Assembly: GCA_026400935.1 (NCBI GenBank)
Contig: JAPLNX010000310.1
Coordinates: forward strand, 1-37,496
Reading direction: 5' to 3'
Source of the DNA: Planctomycetia bacterium
GTDB taxonomy: Bacteria; Planctomycetota; Planctomycetia; Planctomycetales; Planctomycetaceae
DNA: 37,496 nt
Below the pieces are notes generated by a model. That model ran no database searches. It saw only the letters and a program-made list of their open reading frames with translations, and was not told the origin of the DNA. How positions within the stretch are numbered: position 1 is the first letter of the stretch; each line of letters starts with the position of its first letter. Positions 7,208-16,892 of this stretch are shown piece after piece. The position numbers and the translations under genes were made by a program.

Positions 7208-8494
7208 TTATTTCTCTTGATCAATTAACGTCCGAGCAACGGAACACACAGGTGAGTCGCATGTGTATGGTGACATCCAACCTAACACTCGCCGCACTTC
7301 CGCCGGACTTGTCTGTCCCGCTTCGATTGCTTGCAACGCACGTTGCCACAAACTCGTCATCCCTGCTTGCACGGCCAATGCTTCAATCTCCGTTGCATCA
7401 CCGCGCGAAAGAATCGCTCGGCCCAGGCCGCCCAGGTCAGGCTGCAACAACTCAGAAATAATCATTCGCCCGCGATATCCCGTACCCCCGCATTTGTTGC
7501 AACCAACTGGCTGGAATACACGAGCAACCTTGATGCCGAGTGACAATTCGGTGGGGGCTGTGTTGTTGGCTCCGATGTTCTGTGTCGCACACGCACATAA
7601 CCGTCGCAGCAATCGCTGGCCGACAATTCCGACAACTCCGCTCCGCAGCAAATACGGTTCGATCCCCATGTCGCTGAGACGACTGATTGCGCCTGCAGCA
7701 CTCGATGAATGAAATGTCGTCAATACAAGCTGCCCGGTGAGTGACGCCTGAAAGGCGGTCATCGCAGTGTTCTGATCGCGAATCTCACCGACGAAGATTA
7801 CTTCTGGGTCTTGCCGCATCAGCGATTTCAAACCGGTCGCATAATCGAAACCAGCAACGGCGTTGATCTGAGATTGAGCGACTCCCGGCACGACCGACTC
7901 GATCGGGTCTTCCAAGCTGGCGATACTGCGTGTTGCACCGCTTGATCGTACGATTTCACGCAAGCAAGCATACGCGGTCGTCGTCTTCCCGCTTCCCGCC
8001 GGTCCCGTGATCAGCAGCAGTCCGTTGCGTCGTTCGAGCAATCGCTGCAATGCCGGTTCGATATCGACCGGCAAACCTAACTCGCCAAGAAATCGAAACT
8101 CACCCGATCCAGCAAACAACCGCACGACCGCCTTCTCGCCAAACAATGTCGGAAACGTACTGACACGCATCTCGACCGAACGATCGTCGGAGCGAACGCG
8201 ACCTTCTTGCGGCACGTCTGTCCGATATGTCAGCAACTCCGCGAGTACTTTCAATCTCGCGATCACGTTCGATGAGGTCACGCGCGGCAGTTCAGCCACC
8301 GGCTGCAAAACGCCGTCGAGCCGAAAGCTCATTGCCAATCCCGCCTCCTGCGGTACGAGATGCACATCGCTGGCTCCTGCCTCGCGAGCACTCGCCAAGA
8401 TTGCGTCGACGAGACCGATCACGTGCTGTGGATCAGCCGGGTTTCGGCCTTCCAATCGCTGTCGAAATCGTTCGCCCCACGCCACGCATTGCAT
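7208..8494 (-). CDS. GspE/PilB-like assembly ATPase
   Basis: A 428-residue secretion ATPase (T2SSE, PF00437) from ATG 8494 with GAGG 9 nt upstream. Visible motifs are the Walker A GPAGSGKTT (about residues 164-172), an Asp box around SLEDPIES (193-200), Walker B PEVIFVGEIRD (230-240) and the His box LVLTTFHS (257-263). The zinc-site cysteines are LCAC (299-302) and GCNKCGGTGYRGR (331-343), with the first pair spaced CxC rather than CxxC. The N-terminal domain that binds GspL is essentially absent, the protein starting about 30 residues before the N2 subdomain (ILASAREAGASDVHL). It powers pseudopilus or pilus assembly from the cytoplasm. It is the first gene of the eight-gene minus-strand cluster. 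Assignment to the T2SS/T4P ATPase family is secure; the system type is not. Confidence 0.93.
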   Translation of the reverse strand: MQCVAWGERFRQRLEGRNPADPQHVIGLVDAILASAREAGASDVHLVPQEAGLAMSFRLDGVLQPVAELPRVTSSNVIARLKVLAELLTYRTDVPQEGRVRSDDRSVEMRVSTFPTLFGEKAVVRLFAGSGEFRFLGELGLPVDIEPALQRLLERRNGLLLITGPAGSGKTTTAYACLREIVRSSGATRSIASLEDPIESVVPGVAQSQINAVAGFDYATGLKSLMRQDPEVIFVGEIRDQNTAMTAFQASLTGQLVLTTFHSSSAAGAISRLSDMGIEPYLLRSGVVGIVGQRLLRRLCACATQNIGANNTAPTELSLGIKVARVFQPVGCNKCGGTGYRGRMIISELLQPDLGGLGRAILSRGDATEIEALAVQAGMTSLWQRALQAIEAGQTSPAEVRRVLGWMSPYTCDSPVCSVARTLIDQEK

Positions 8495-8837
8495 TGGTCA
8501 TTCCTCGTAGATCAATCGCTACGACAAAGATCGTGGTCGCGTCGGTTTTTGTCTGAGGAATTTGGTGGCAACGAAAAATACTCTGTTGTGGTTGGCCACA
8601 ACGCGCATTTTCCGGGGGGGGCGATTACACCGCGAAGGCGCAAAGGACGCGAAGAAATGTGGGTAGCGGACCATTTCTAAAGTCGCCTCTCCCAATGATC
8701 TTTTTGAAATAAGCTTTCGTGTGTCTTCGCGTTCTTTGCGGTGAAAACAACTGGGGCGCGTCTCGACCCCGGAGACCTACGGTCGGGAGTTGTGGCTCGG
8801 TCGGAGACCGGCCATAACGCGTGCGATTGCATCCCGC
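8495..8837. repeat. Noncoding gap with several inverted repeats
   Basis: This 343-bp gap separates the GspE-like gene from the upstream ABC-F gene; both are read leftward. It holds a perfect hairpin GTTGTGGTTGGCCACAAC (8585-8602). A longer inverted repeat follows: left arm CACCGCGAAGGCGCAAAGGA (from 8628) against right arm TCTTCGCGTTCTTTGCGGTG (8724-8743). A third, imperfect palindrome is GTTGTGGCTCGG against CCGGCCATAAC (about 8789-8818). Any of them could end the ABC-F transcript. No coding frame is convincing. Confidence 0.65.
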
Positions 8838-10760
8838 CTACTTGCCTTCCCCCGCCCCTTCCAACTGTTCCCAGCGGACGAAGATTTCGGCGAGTTCACG
8901 CTCAATCACTTCCAGCCGATTCGTCGCTGTTGTGATCTCGGCTTTCGGCTGCTGATAAAAGGACGGCGCGGCCATCTTTTCGTGAAGCGCTCGCTGTTCA
9001 ATCTCCAATACCTCAATCCGAGCGGGGAAGGAATCGAGTTCCTTCTGTTCTTTGAAGCTCAGCTTGCGAGTTCGTCCTTGCGAGGAGGCGTTGAGTTTCG
9101 GTGATGACGGTTGCGAGGCGAGTGCGTTTGCGGAATCAGCAGCCAGAGCGGCATCGCGTTGACGGACCCAGTCGTCGTAGCCGCCGTCGTATTCTTTCAC
9201 GACGCCGTCTCCCTCGAAGACCAGCGTGCTGGCGACGACGTTGTTCAAGAATTCGCGATCGTGGCTGACAAGCAACACGGTTCCGGGATATTCGATGACC
9301 AAGTCTTCGAGCAGTTCCAGCGTTTCAGCGTCGAGATCGTTCGTCGGTTCGTCGAGCACCAGCAGGTTCGACGGCTTCGTCATCAGCTTCGCGAGCATCA
9401 GCCGATTTCGTTCTCCGCCGGACAAGTACCGCACCAGTGTCCGAGCCCGGTCGGGCGAGAACAAGAAATCCTGCAAATAGCCGAGCACATGCCGGTTCTG
9501 GCCGTTGATTAGCAGCTCTTGTTTGCCGTCGCCGACGTTCTCTTGAGCGGTCTTGTTTTCATCGAGTTGCTCGCGGAGTTGATCGAAGTACGCGACCTCC
9601 AGCTTGGTCCCAATTCGCACTGTCCCGGTGGTTGGCGTCAGTTGCCCCAGTAATAAACGGAGCAGCGTGCTCTTGCCGGTCCCGTTGCGGCCGATCATCC
9701 CGATCTTGTCGCCGCGCATGATCAACGTCGAAAACTCGTTGATGATGTTGCGGTTGTTCGAGTCCTCATCGCCGTAACGAAACGTGATCTGCTTTGCTTC
9801 GACCACCAGCCGGCCGGAGCGTTCAATTTCCTGAACCTGAATGCGGACATTGCCGACTCGGTCCTTGCGCTGACGGCGTTCATCTCGCATTTTGAGCAGT
9901 TCGCGAATGCGGGCCTCGCTGCGAGTCCGCCGCGCTTTCACTCCTGTCCGTACCCAGACTTCTTCTTGAGCCAACTTCTTATCGAACAACGCTTGCTGCT
10001 GAGCCTCAACTTCCAGAGACGCCTCTTTGCGTTTGAGGAACGTCGAGTAATCGCATGGCCAATCGAGCAGGCGACCACGATCGACTTCGATGATTCGCGT
10101 CGAAAGTTTGCGGAGGAAGACACGATCATGCGTTACGAAAATCAACGTGCCGCCGTAGCGGACCAAGAACTCTTCGAGCCATGCGACCGCTTCGATATCC
10201 AAGTGGTTGGTCGGCTCGTCGAGCAGCAGCAAATCCGGCTCGCTGACCAACGCTTGCGCCAACATCACTCGGCGTTTCATTCCCGACGAGAGTTCCGCGA
10301 ACCGCGCGTGCGGATCGAGGTTCATCTTGGAAATGATTTGCTCGACCTGTTGTTCTAGTTGCCAAGAACCTTGCGAGTGCAGTTCCGCTTCGACGAGTTC
10401 AAATTCTTTGAGCAGGGCAGGGGAGGGCGTTTCCGCCACTTGCTGGCTGAGTGCCAGATACTTCGACAGCACCGCACCGGCGGCACCGTGTCCGGTGGCG
10501 ACTACCTCTTGGACGGAGCTTGCTGTCCCGTCAGGGACTTCTTGCATCAGTCGTCCAATCCGGACGCCGTTGCCGCATGCGACTTGTCCTTCGTCCGCAC
10601 TCAGCTCGCCGCTGATCAATTTCATCAGCGTAGATTTGCCGCTCCCATTGCGGCCTACGAGTCCGACTCGCTCACCGCGTTCGACTTGCAGGCTGACATG
10701 ATCTAAGAGGTATTGCCCGCCGTAACCAAAACAAACTTCGCGCACACTCACCAATGCCAT
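8838..10760 (-). CDS. uup: ABC-F family ATPase, Uup-type
   Basis: I choose ATG 10760 (MALVSVREVCFGYGG, GAGG 7 nt upstream), giving 640 residues; the longer frame to 10847 lacks family-like sequence. There are two ABC ATPase domains and no membrane segments. Domain 1 has Walker A GLVGRNGSGKST (about 33-44), signature LSSGMKRR (slightly off LSGGE) and Walker B LLLLDEPTNHLD. Domain 2 has Walker A GMIGRNGTGKST (about 350-361), signature LSGGERNR and LLVLDEPTNDLD. The linker includes the WVRTGVKARRTRSEARIREL segment typical of Uup, and the C-terminus is a predicted coiled coil (about 560-640), as in Uup. ABC-F proteins act on the ribosome or nucleic acids in the cytoplasm; Uup is linked to tolerance of branched DNA and to translation. 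It is transcribed in the same direction as the secretion cluster but separated by hairpins, so probably independent. Confidence 0.9.
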   Translation of the reverse strand: MALVSVREVCFGYGGQYLLDHVSLQVERGERVGLVGRNGSGKSTLMKLISGELSADEGQVACGNGVRIGRLMQEVPDGTASSVQEVVATGHGAAGAVLSKYLALSQQVAETPSPALLKEFELVEAELHSQGSWQLEQQVEQIISKMNLDPHARFAELSSGMKRRVMLAQALVSEPDLLLLDEPTNHLDIEAVAWLEEFLVRYGGTLIFVTHDRVFLRKLSTRIIEVDRGRLLDWPCDYSTFLKRKEASLEVEAQQQALFDKKLAQEEVWVRTGVKARRTRSEARIRELLKMRDERRQRKDRVGNVRIQVQEIERSGRLVVEAKQITFRYGDEDSNNRNIINEFSTLIMRGDKIGMIGRNGTGKSTLLRLLLGQLTPTTGTVRIGTKLEVAYFDQLREQLDENKTAQENVGDGKQELLINGQNRHVLGYLQDFLFSPDRARTLVRYLSGGERNRLMLAKLMTKPSNLLVLDEPTNDLDAETLELLEDLVIEYPGTVLLVSHDREFLNNVVASTLVFEGDGVVKEYDGGYDDWVRQRDAALAADSANALASQPSSPKLNASSQGRTRKLSFKEQKELDSFPARIEVLEIEQRALHEKMAAPSFYQQPKAEITTATNRLEVIERELAEIFVRWEQLEGAGEGK

Positions 10761-11275
10761 GAACGACCTCAATACCTGCGGGAATTCATTGATCCCGACT
10801 CGTTTCTGAAAATCACTGTTGTCGTTTGCCCGATAGTGCTCGCGCAAGCCGAATCGACAGAATTAACGCATCTGGCTCGGCGAAGCGAGGGACTGTTGCC
10901 AATAGGCAGCACGAGAAAACCGCTAAATCCAGCCTATTGGAAGGTCGCCCTGGCAGATGTGTTTCACGTTAAGAATTCCTGACGCCACAATTTGACATCG
11001 TCTTTTTCTGACATAGGTTTCCCTTACGAGATTTCTATGAACTTGGTTGTTCTTGGATTTCTCGTAACGCAACGACTTCCGAATTTCAAAGCGACTCCCC
11101 CGCCAGATTCGGTCTACGTTGTTCCCGCAAGTTGCATGGATTGCTGCCTCATTAAATTCGATGGCAAGTTATTTCGAGTGCATTCCAGAGGTGGTTGCAT
11201 TTGTAGAGTTCAAGGTCTTGATCTCAATTTGTTCGGGCAGAATAACCTCGCAGAGTTTAATGTCAGGAAGATCTC
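10761..11275. other. 515-bp divergent intergenic region with a nested inverted repeat
   Basis: The region lies between the leftward ABC-F gene and the rightward metalloprotease gene and should hold both promoters. At 10867-10961 there is a nested inverted repeat: CGCATCTG (10867-10874) with CAGATGTG (10954-10961) outside, and a perfect CCAATAGGC (10899-10907) with GCCTATTGG (10932-10940) inside. Whether it is a structured leader, an operator or another palindromic element is unknown. A weak 105-residue frame at 10992-11309 overlaps the next gene and is not credible. Confidence 0.5.
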
Positions 11276-13930
11276 ATGTTTGGAATTCGGACCTGGGGAA
11301 AGTGGTTGAAACGTGCAAGCCTTCGTCAACAGCCAAAACGGGCGTTGCGACGTGCAATCACCGCTGAGACTTTAGAAAGCCGCGTGCTGTTGTTCACAAC
11401 CTCTGGCAGTGCTTGGCCCACCAAGGATCTGATCACAATCAGCTTCATACCCGACGGGACCGATTTGGGTGGCGGCAAAACCAGCAACATGGTGGCCACA
11501 CTTAACACCAAATTCGGATCTGCCGCGACGTGGCAAAACCAGATATTGAAAGGTGCCCAATTTTGGGCGCAGCAGACAAACATCAATTTCGCGGTTGTCT
11601 CTGATAACGGCACGGAAGCCGGTTCGGGAAATTACCAGCAAGGTGATCCCGGTTTCGGTGACATTCGCATCGGCGGCTACAATTTCGGTACCACGGTACT
11701 CGCTCAGGCGTTTATGCCGCCGCCATCGAATAACTTTTCGATCGCCGGCGACATGCAGCTCAACACGGCGACCGTTTTCAACATCGGAACGCAGTACGAC
11801 CTCTTTACGGTCACGTTGCATGAGTTCGGGCACTCGCTGGGCCTGTATCATTCGACCACGACGAACGCCACGATGTACTCGACCTACAACGGGATCGATA
11901 CAGCTTTAAATTCGGACGACATCTCCGGTATCAAGTCGGTCTACAGTGCTGGAGCCGCTCGCACGAAAGACTCGTACGATTTGACTAATGCCAACGAGAC
12001 GAAGTCCACCGCGTCCGTGATTACGACTTCGATTAACACCACGACGAAGACGGCGGTCCTCAACGGCCTGGACCTGACCACCAGCACCGATCTGGACTTC
12101 TACAAGTTTGTGATTCCCGCCGGAGTCCCGGCCGGCACAGCGCTGAAGGCCAAAGTCGTTGCGACCGGTGTTAGCTTGTTGGATCCGAAAGTGGAAATTC
12201 TCAACAGCGCGGGAACCTCGGTCGCGAATGCGGCAGTCACCAACGGCTATGGTGGAACGGTGACCGCCACGTACACCAACGCGGCTGTCGTCGCGGGTGC
12301 CACGTTCTACGTGAAGGTTTCGAGTGTTGATGCGATTGCTGCATTTAAGACCGGTAGGTACTCGCTGGTCTTAAACATGGGGACGGGAGCCGATCCGGCG
12401 ATTACGACGACCACGACAACGTTAGCGAAAGGAACGCCGCTGACTTGCGGCGGCGGATACGCCATCACCGCCAGTGGCCAACTTCAGGCCAACGTGCAGA
12501 CTCTTGGTATTCAGCAAACCAGCGATCGCGCAGTCGGGACTGCTGCCAATGGCGATTACGTCGTCACTTGGGCGAGCAACGCCAGTGGCAACTGGGATGT
12601 CTACGCTCAACGCTTCGATAAGAAGGGAGTTGCCAAGGGGACTGAATTCCTCGTCAACCAAACGGCGACCGGCGATCAAGTCGATCCGGTAGTCAGCGTG
12701 GATGCCTTGGGCAACTTTGTCATCGCATGGGTGGAAGCCGGTTCTGATACCAGCGGATCGGGCATCTACGCTCGAAGATTCAACGCGGATGGAACAGCAT
12801 CAATGAACGAGATGCTCATCAACACAACCACCGCTGGCGAGCAAAACGCTCCAGCTCTGGCTTCCAATGGAATCGGTGATTTTGTCGTGACTTGGACGAG
12901 TGCCGCGCAGGATGGCAGCGGCACGGGAATCTACGCAAAGCAATTCACATTGGACGGCACTGTCGCTGGTTCCGAATTCCGAGTGAACAATACCACGAGA
13001 GGAGACCAATCGGACTCTGCCGTGGTGATGAACCGGATTACTGGCGAATTCGTCGTGACCTGGACCAGTTCCGCTCAGGATGGCAGCGGCCTGGGGATCT
13101 ACGCTCAGCGATTCAGTTCAAATGGCACGTCAACAGGTGGCGAGTTTAAGGTCAACACGACGACTGCTGGAGATCAGTTAGATGCGTCAATCGCAATCAA
13201 CCGAATAACTGGTGACTTCATCGTGTCGTGGACTGGTCAAGATGGAAGCGGCACAGGGGTCTTCGCTCAACGATACGGCTTAAACGGCGTTGCTCAAGGA
13301 ACTGAGTTTCGAGTCAACACGACCACGACCGGCGATCAAAACGATTCGTCCGTGGCAATTGACGGAGCAGGCAATTATTTCGTGACATGGGCCGGATCGA
13401 CGACAACGAACGGCTGGCAAGTCTACCGCCAGCAGCTCTTGAAGACCGGTGCGTTCTACGAATCGGAAGCAGTCGTGAATACGACGGCGGCTGGGGATCA
13501 GAACCGAGCTTCGGTGTCAGTCAGCTTCTCGGGGACAGTGGTCGTCGTTTGGAGCGGAGCCGGGAGCGTCGACACTTCGGGGATCAACTCCCAGATCTAC
13601 ACCGTCGATCGCGAGAACTTCGAGCCGAACGGACATGATCACGAAGCGGTCGCGGATCACTCTGAGACTCCGGTGTCAGCCCCGGCTCCGAAGACGATCG
13701 AAACTCTGCGACAGGTCTTCCAAGCCCTCTCCGGCCATGTGACCGATGCCAAGCCGCGCTGGTTGGAGTCGATTCATCGGCGGGACGCTGCGGACTTAGC
13801 CGCGAATTCGCGACTGTCAGAGATCGTGACTCAAACGAAGCCACGTACGTCTGATGAGCAGGCCAGTTCCATCGACAGTCTGTTTGGCAGTGAGGCTTGG
13901 CTCACCGGCCGACACTACCAAAAGAGTTAA
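11276..13930 (+). CDS. Secreted matrixin-like metalloprotease with PPC domain and repeats
   Basis: An 884-residue protein from ATG 11276 with AGGAAG 6 nt upstream. The N-terminus is basic, followed by ITAETLESRVLLFTT (about 28-42), a variant of the LEPR-XLL motif seen in planctomycete exported proteins. The zinc protease domain (about 45-225) has FGDIRIGGYNFG, the metzincin motif HEFGHSLGLYH (182-192, catalytic Glu183) and a Met-turn candidate near Met200 (TNATMYSTYNG), fitting the M10A/matrixin family. A bacterial pre-peptidase C-terminal (PPC, PF04151) type beta domain follows (about 240-370). Then come six or seven repeats of about 55 residues, each with a GDQxD...FVVTW...GIYAQRF pattern (about 400-760), probably beta-propeller or beta-sandwich blades. 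The last about 100 residues are not recognised. It probably acts at or outside the cell surface. Confidence 0.85.
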   Translation: MFGIRTWGKWLKRASLRQQPKRALRRAITAETLESRVLLFTTSGSAWPTKDLITISFIPDGTDLGGGKTSNMVATLNTKFGSAATWQNQILKGAQFWAQQTNINFAVVSDNGTEAGSGNYQQGDPGFGDIRIGGYNFGTTVLAQAFMPPPSNNFSIAGDMQLNTATVFNIGTQYDLFTVTLHEFGHSLGLYHSTTTNATMYSTYNGIDTALNSDDISGIKSVYSAGAARTKDSYDLTNANETKSTASVITTSINTTTKTAVLNGLDLTTSTDLDFYKFVIPAGVPAGTALKAKVVATGVSLLDPKVEILNSAGTSVANAAVTNGYGGTVTATYTNAAVVAGATFYVKVSSVDAIAAFKTGRYSLVLNMGTGADPAITTTTTTLAKGTPLTCGGGYAITASGQLQANVQTLGIQQTSDRAVGTAANGDYVVTWASNASGNWDVYAQRFDKKGVAKGTEFLVNQTATGDQVDPVVSVDALGNFVIAWVEAGSDTSGSGIYARRFNADGTASMNEMLINTTTAGEQNAPALASNGIGDFVVTWTSAAQDGSGTGIYAKQFTLDGTVAGSEFRVNNTTRGDQSDSAVVMNRITGEFVVTWTSSAQDGSGLGIYAQRFSSNGTSTGGEFKVNTTTAGDQLDASIAINRITGDFIVSWTGQDGSGTGVFAQRYGLNGVAQGTEFRVNTTTTGDQNDSSVAIDGAGNYFVTWAGSTTTNGWQVYRQQLLKTGAFYESEAVVNTTAAGDQNRASVSVSFSGTVVVVWSGAGSVDTSGINSQIYTVDRENFEPNGHDHEAVADHSETPVSAPAPKTIETLRQVFQALSGHVTDAKPRWLESIHRRDAADLAANSRLSEIVTQTKPRTSDEQASSIDSLFGSEAWLTGRHYQKS

Positions 13931-14056
13931 AGCCGCGTCTGCCCCCGCTGAGCCAGTCTCTCAGAGATTGGCAAAACGTCACGGTTTTGAGGACGACAAG
14001 AAATCAATTGAATAGAAAGGCGTTGCAAGCAGGAGGCTTGAACTACGAAATCCATT

Positions 14057-16861
14057 ATGTTGCTCATCCCTTTAAATCGCCGAAAATCTCGACGCCTCAC
14101 GAACCAAAGTGAGACACGAGTCCGACATCGTGCTTGCGTCAGTAGCGAATCGTTGGAAGTTCGCAATCTCTTGGCGGCGACTTGGGCCGGGTTGCTTAGT
14201 CCCACCGTTGATGCCAAGCCGAACGATACACTTGATGTAGCTCAAGTGGTTGGAACTGTAAGCGGCGATCACAACGTTGAGATCGTCGGAACGATTGGTG
14301 GCGGCTCTGACTTCTCGTCCGATGTCGATTGGTTTCGCTTCAATCTGGATCAAGCCGGAACGGTTCAACTTGATGCGCTGGCGAACGACGATGGCGTGAA
14401 CTCATCGGTCGTCTTGATGCTCTACGGTGACCAGATCCCGTTTTACGATCCAAATCTCTCGTTGGGACACCGCTTGTTGGGGCGTCGCGAAGGACAGGCT
14501 GGTGGCTATGCCGCTTCATTAGGTGTCACGTTGGAAGCGGGAATCTATTACGTGGCCGTCAGCGGTGCTGGCAATCGCTTCTTCCATCCGTTCTTGGCCG
14601 ACAGCGGTCATGCTGGTGTTGGTGGCGAGTACGGCGTGCGGATTTCGCGAATCGGAGACAGCAGCAGTTCGGCGATTGCGAATGTGGCACTCGGACCAAC
14701 GGCTGGTTTCACGTCGGTCTTTGCGGCAGAGTCTGTCGCAGGAAACGATACGGCGGTGACGGCGAATGATCTGGGTGATCTCACGACGATCGCACGATTA
14801 CAGGCTGTCGGCGCGATCGGCGACGATCCGTTTTATTCCTACGAAAATGAAGACCCGTTCGGAATGAATCCGGCGGCTGACATGGATCTGTTTCACTTCA
14901 CGATTACAGGTGATGGTGAGTTTGCGCTCGTTGCCGAAGCCATTGCCGGCCGCATTGGTTCGACACTGGATCCTGTGTTGACGTTGTTTCGCAATAACGG
15001 CGGTGTGTTGGAACAAGTTGGAATCAACCACGACACGCTCAATTCGGCCTCGACGACGAACGGCCAATACCCGCTGTTTAGAGATCCGGTGCTTTACGCC
15101 GGGCTAACGGCTGGCGATTACTTCATCGCAGTCAGTAGCCGCGGCCCCGATGCTGAGTCGGGGCCAGATGGCATCTTCGATCCGCAGTTCGCGCACAGTG
15201 GCCTCAATGGCTACTCGGTCGGTGAGTACGTTCTTGATTTGCTGGTGTACCCAGATAGTGACTCCCCTGAAGTCGTGGGACATGTCTTCAATGTTCCCGG
15301 TGTGGGCGATGTCAGTTTGAGTGGCGAGTCATCGGAAAGTCTGTCTGCCGCACCGACTCATTTCAGCCTGCAATTTAGCGAGCCGGTCAACGTTCAACAG
15401 TTGGCTCACACGGCCGTGAATTTGATGAACTCCGAGACGGCTCGTTCTGTTTTCTTCCGAGATGCGAACGGTCAGAAATACTTCCCTCGCTTGGAGTCCT
15501 ATGACGCTGAAACAGCAATCGCACGATTTCTGATGCTCGACAGTCTGCCGAACGGTGAAGTCGAATTGCATGTCTCAGGAGCCGAAGGACTGACCGACCT
15601 CGCTGGCCATTCCGTTGTTGGTAACGACGCGAGTGGCGACCACGTTTTGCGTTTCACGGTCGATGGGCCAACTCACGGCAGTTCCGATGACATTCACACT
15701 TGGATCAATCAAGTCGCGAATGACTCATTCAACCAAGCTCAAGATCTTGGGGTGCTGTTTCCGCACGAACTTCAAGCAGGCGTTCGATTCGTTCGAGATG
15801 CCAGCGCCGCCGCAGATTCAGTCGGCGACAGCGACGACTTCTTCCGATTTGAATTGCTACAGAACCAGAACTACTTCTTCACGCTGACAAATCTCGGAGG
15901 CACTCCGGGACCGGCGATCGAGTTGCTGGATGCGAACGGCCAGGTCGTCCCAATGAGTATTCAAGGGGACGGTACAGTGCTGCTCGCCCCGTTGGATCGC
16001 GGCGTTTACATCTTGCATGTCGGTACTTGGTCGGCAGGTTCTTCGAGCAATGCCGCTTATCAGATCGAAATTGAATTGGGTGGCGTTTCGGAAAACCCGA
16101 CACCACTGACGAACGGTGCCGCTCCCGCTGTTGGCATTCGTGTCAACGATCACGGGTTCGGAGCTGTTCCCCAGTTTGCGGGATATAGCCAGAGCGTGCT
16201 CCCTTCAAACTTCGCCACACCGGCCAGTTCCGTTTCGTCGAACGCCTCAAACGCGACACCCAGCGGACTCAACAACAGTTTGGTAACGCTGCCGATGGGG
16301 CTGCCGGCGAACTCGTCACTTGCTGCCGGGAATCGACCGAATGACAACAGCCAACTCGTGCGACTCTTTGGTTTCGACGGACGCGATCGGTTGTTTTCGA
16401 TGATCGATTCGATTCTGTCCCGCCCGAAGAAATCCACGGATGCGTCGGCTGTGACACAGGCCGAACTGACCGACTCCGATCTGCAGAGTCTTCTCCGCCT
16501 CAATCAAACTGTTGGCGATGATGCTGTGAGCGATTCAGAAGAAGCCGCTTCTGGATCGGAATCGGGCGTGAAAGAAGAGACGACCAAGAAGGCCGACCAG
16601 CCGACTGGTGAAATCGAGACGTCAGCCACAACTGAAGTAGCGCCTGAATCGATGAAGCCCAAAACAAAGTTGCCAACATCGACCAAAAAAGATCTTTCGA
16701 CACAAGTGCCGCAAGCGAAAACCCAAGCACTTGATAATCAACCGACTGTTGCTGGTCTGAATCCACTCGGCATCGTGCTAGCCGCCAGCTTGGCCACGAC
16801 GCTGCGGGAACAACGGCGACGCGAGAAAGAAAAGTTGAATCAACGATCTCCTTGGCTGTGA
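14057..16861 (+). CDS. Large surface protein with PPC-like and Ig-like domains
   Basis: A 934-residue protein, ATG 14057; no good Shine-Dalgarno is visible, so the start is uncertain. The N-terminus is Arg-rich and leads to SSESLEVRNLLAATW (about 29-43), a second LEPR-XLL-like export motif. Three PPC-like beta domains are suggested by SSDVDWFRFNLDQAGTVQLD (about 89-108), AADMDLFHFTITGDGEFALV (about 273-292) and SDDFFRFELLQNQNYFFTLT (about 595-614). Between the second and third lies an Ig-like segment resembling SbsA domains (APTHFSLQFSEPVNVQQLAH to AGHSVVGND). A Ser/Asn-rich region and an acidic linker (about 800-870) lead to a hydrophobic helix LGIVLAASLATTL and a basic tail (REQRRREKEK), a possible C-terminal membrane anchor. 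Function is unknown, perhaps adhesion or cell-wall scaffold. It follows the metalloprotease by 126 bp. Confidence 0.75.
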   Translation: MLLIPLNRRKSRRLTNQSETRVRHRACVSSESLEVRNLLAATWAGLLSPTVDAKPNDTLDVAQVVGTVSGDHNVEIVGTIGGGSDFSSDVDWFRFNLDQAGTVQLDALANDDGVNSSVVLMLYGDQIPFYDPNLSLGHRLLGRREGQAGGYAASLGVTLEAGIYYVAVSGAGNRFFHPFLADSGHAGVGGEYGVRISRIGDSSSSAIANVALGPTAGFTSVFAAESVAGNDTAVTANDLGDLTTIARLQAVGAIGDDPFYSYENEDPFGMNPAADMDLFHFTITGDGEFALVAEAIAGRIGSTLDPVLTLFRNNGGVLEQVGINHDTLNSASTTNGQYPLFRDPVLYAGLTAGDYFIAVSSRGPDAESGPDGIFDPQFAHSGLNGYSVGEYVLDLLVYPDSDSPEVVGHVFNVPGVGDVSLSGESSESLSAAPTHFSLQFSEPVNVQQLAHTAVNLMNSETARSVFFRDANGQKYFPRLESYDAETAIARFLMLDSLPNGEVELHVSGAEGLTDLAGHSVVGNDASGDHVLRFTVDGPTHGSSDDIHTWINQVANDSFNQAQDLGVLFPHELQAGVRFVRDASAAADSVGDSDDFFRFELLQNQNYFFTLTNLGGTPGPAIELLDANGQVVPMSIQGDGTVLLAPLDRGVYILHVGTWSAGSSSNAAYQIEIELGGVSENPTPLTNGAAPAVGIRVNDHGFGAVPQFAGYSQSVLPSNFATPASSVSSNASNATPSGLNNSLVTLPMGLPANSSLAAGNRPNDNSQLVRLFGFDGRDRLFSMIDSILSRPKKSTDASAVTQAELTDSDLQSLLRLNQTVGDDAVSDSEEAASGSESGVKEETTKKADQPTGEIETSATTEVAPESMKPKTKLPTSTKKDLSTQVPQAKTQALDNQPTVAGLNPLGIVLAASLATTLREQRRREKEKLNQRSPWL

Positions 16862-16892
16862 TCCCCACTCCCCCTCGTGGTGTCAGCTCCTC

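Noticed and set aside
10992-11309. A 105-codon plus-strand frame before the metalloprotease
   Set aside because: It overlaps the well-supported metalloprotease start, and has no clear Shine-Dalgarno or recognisable motif.
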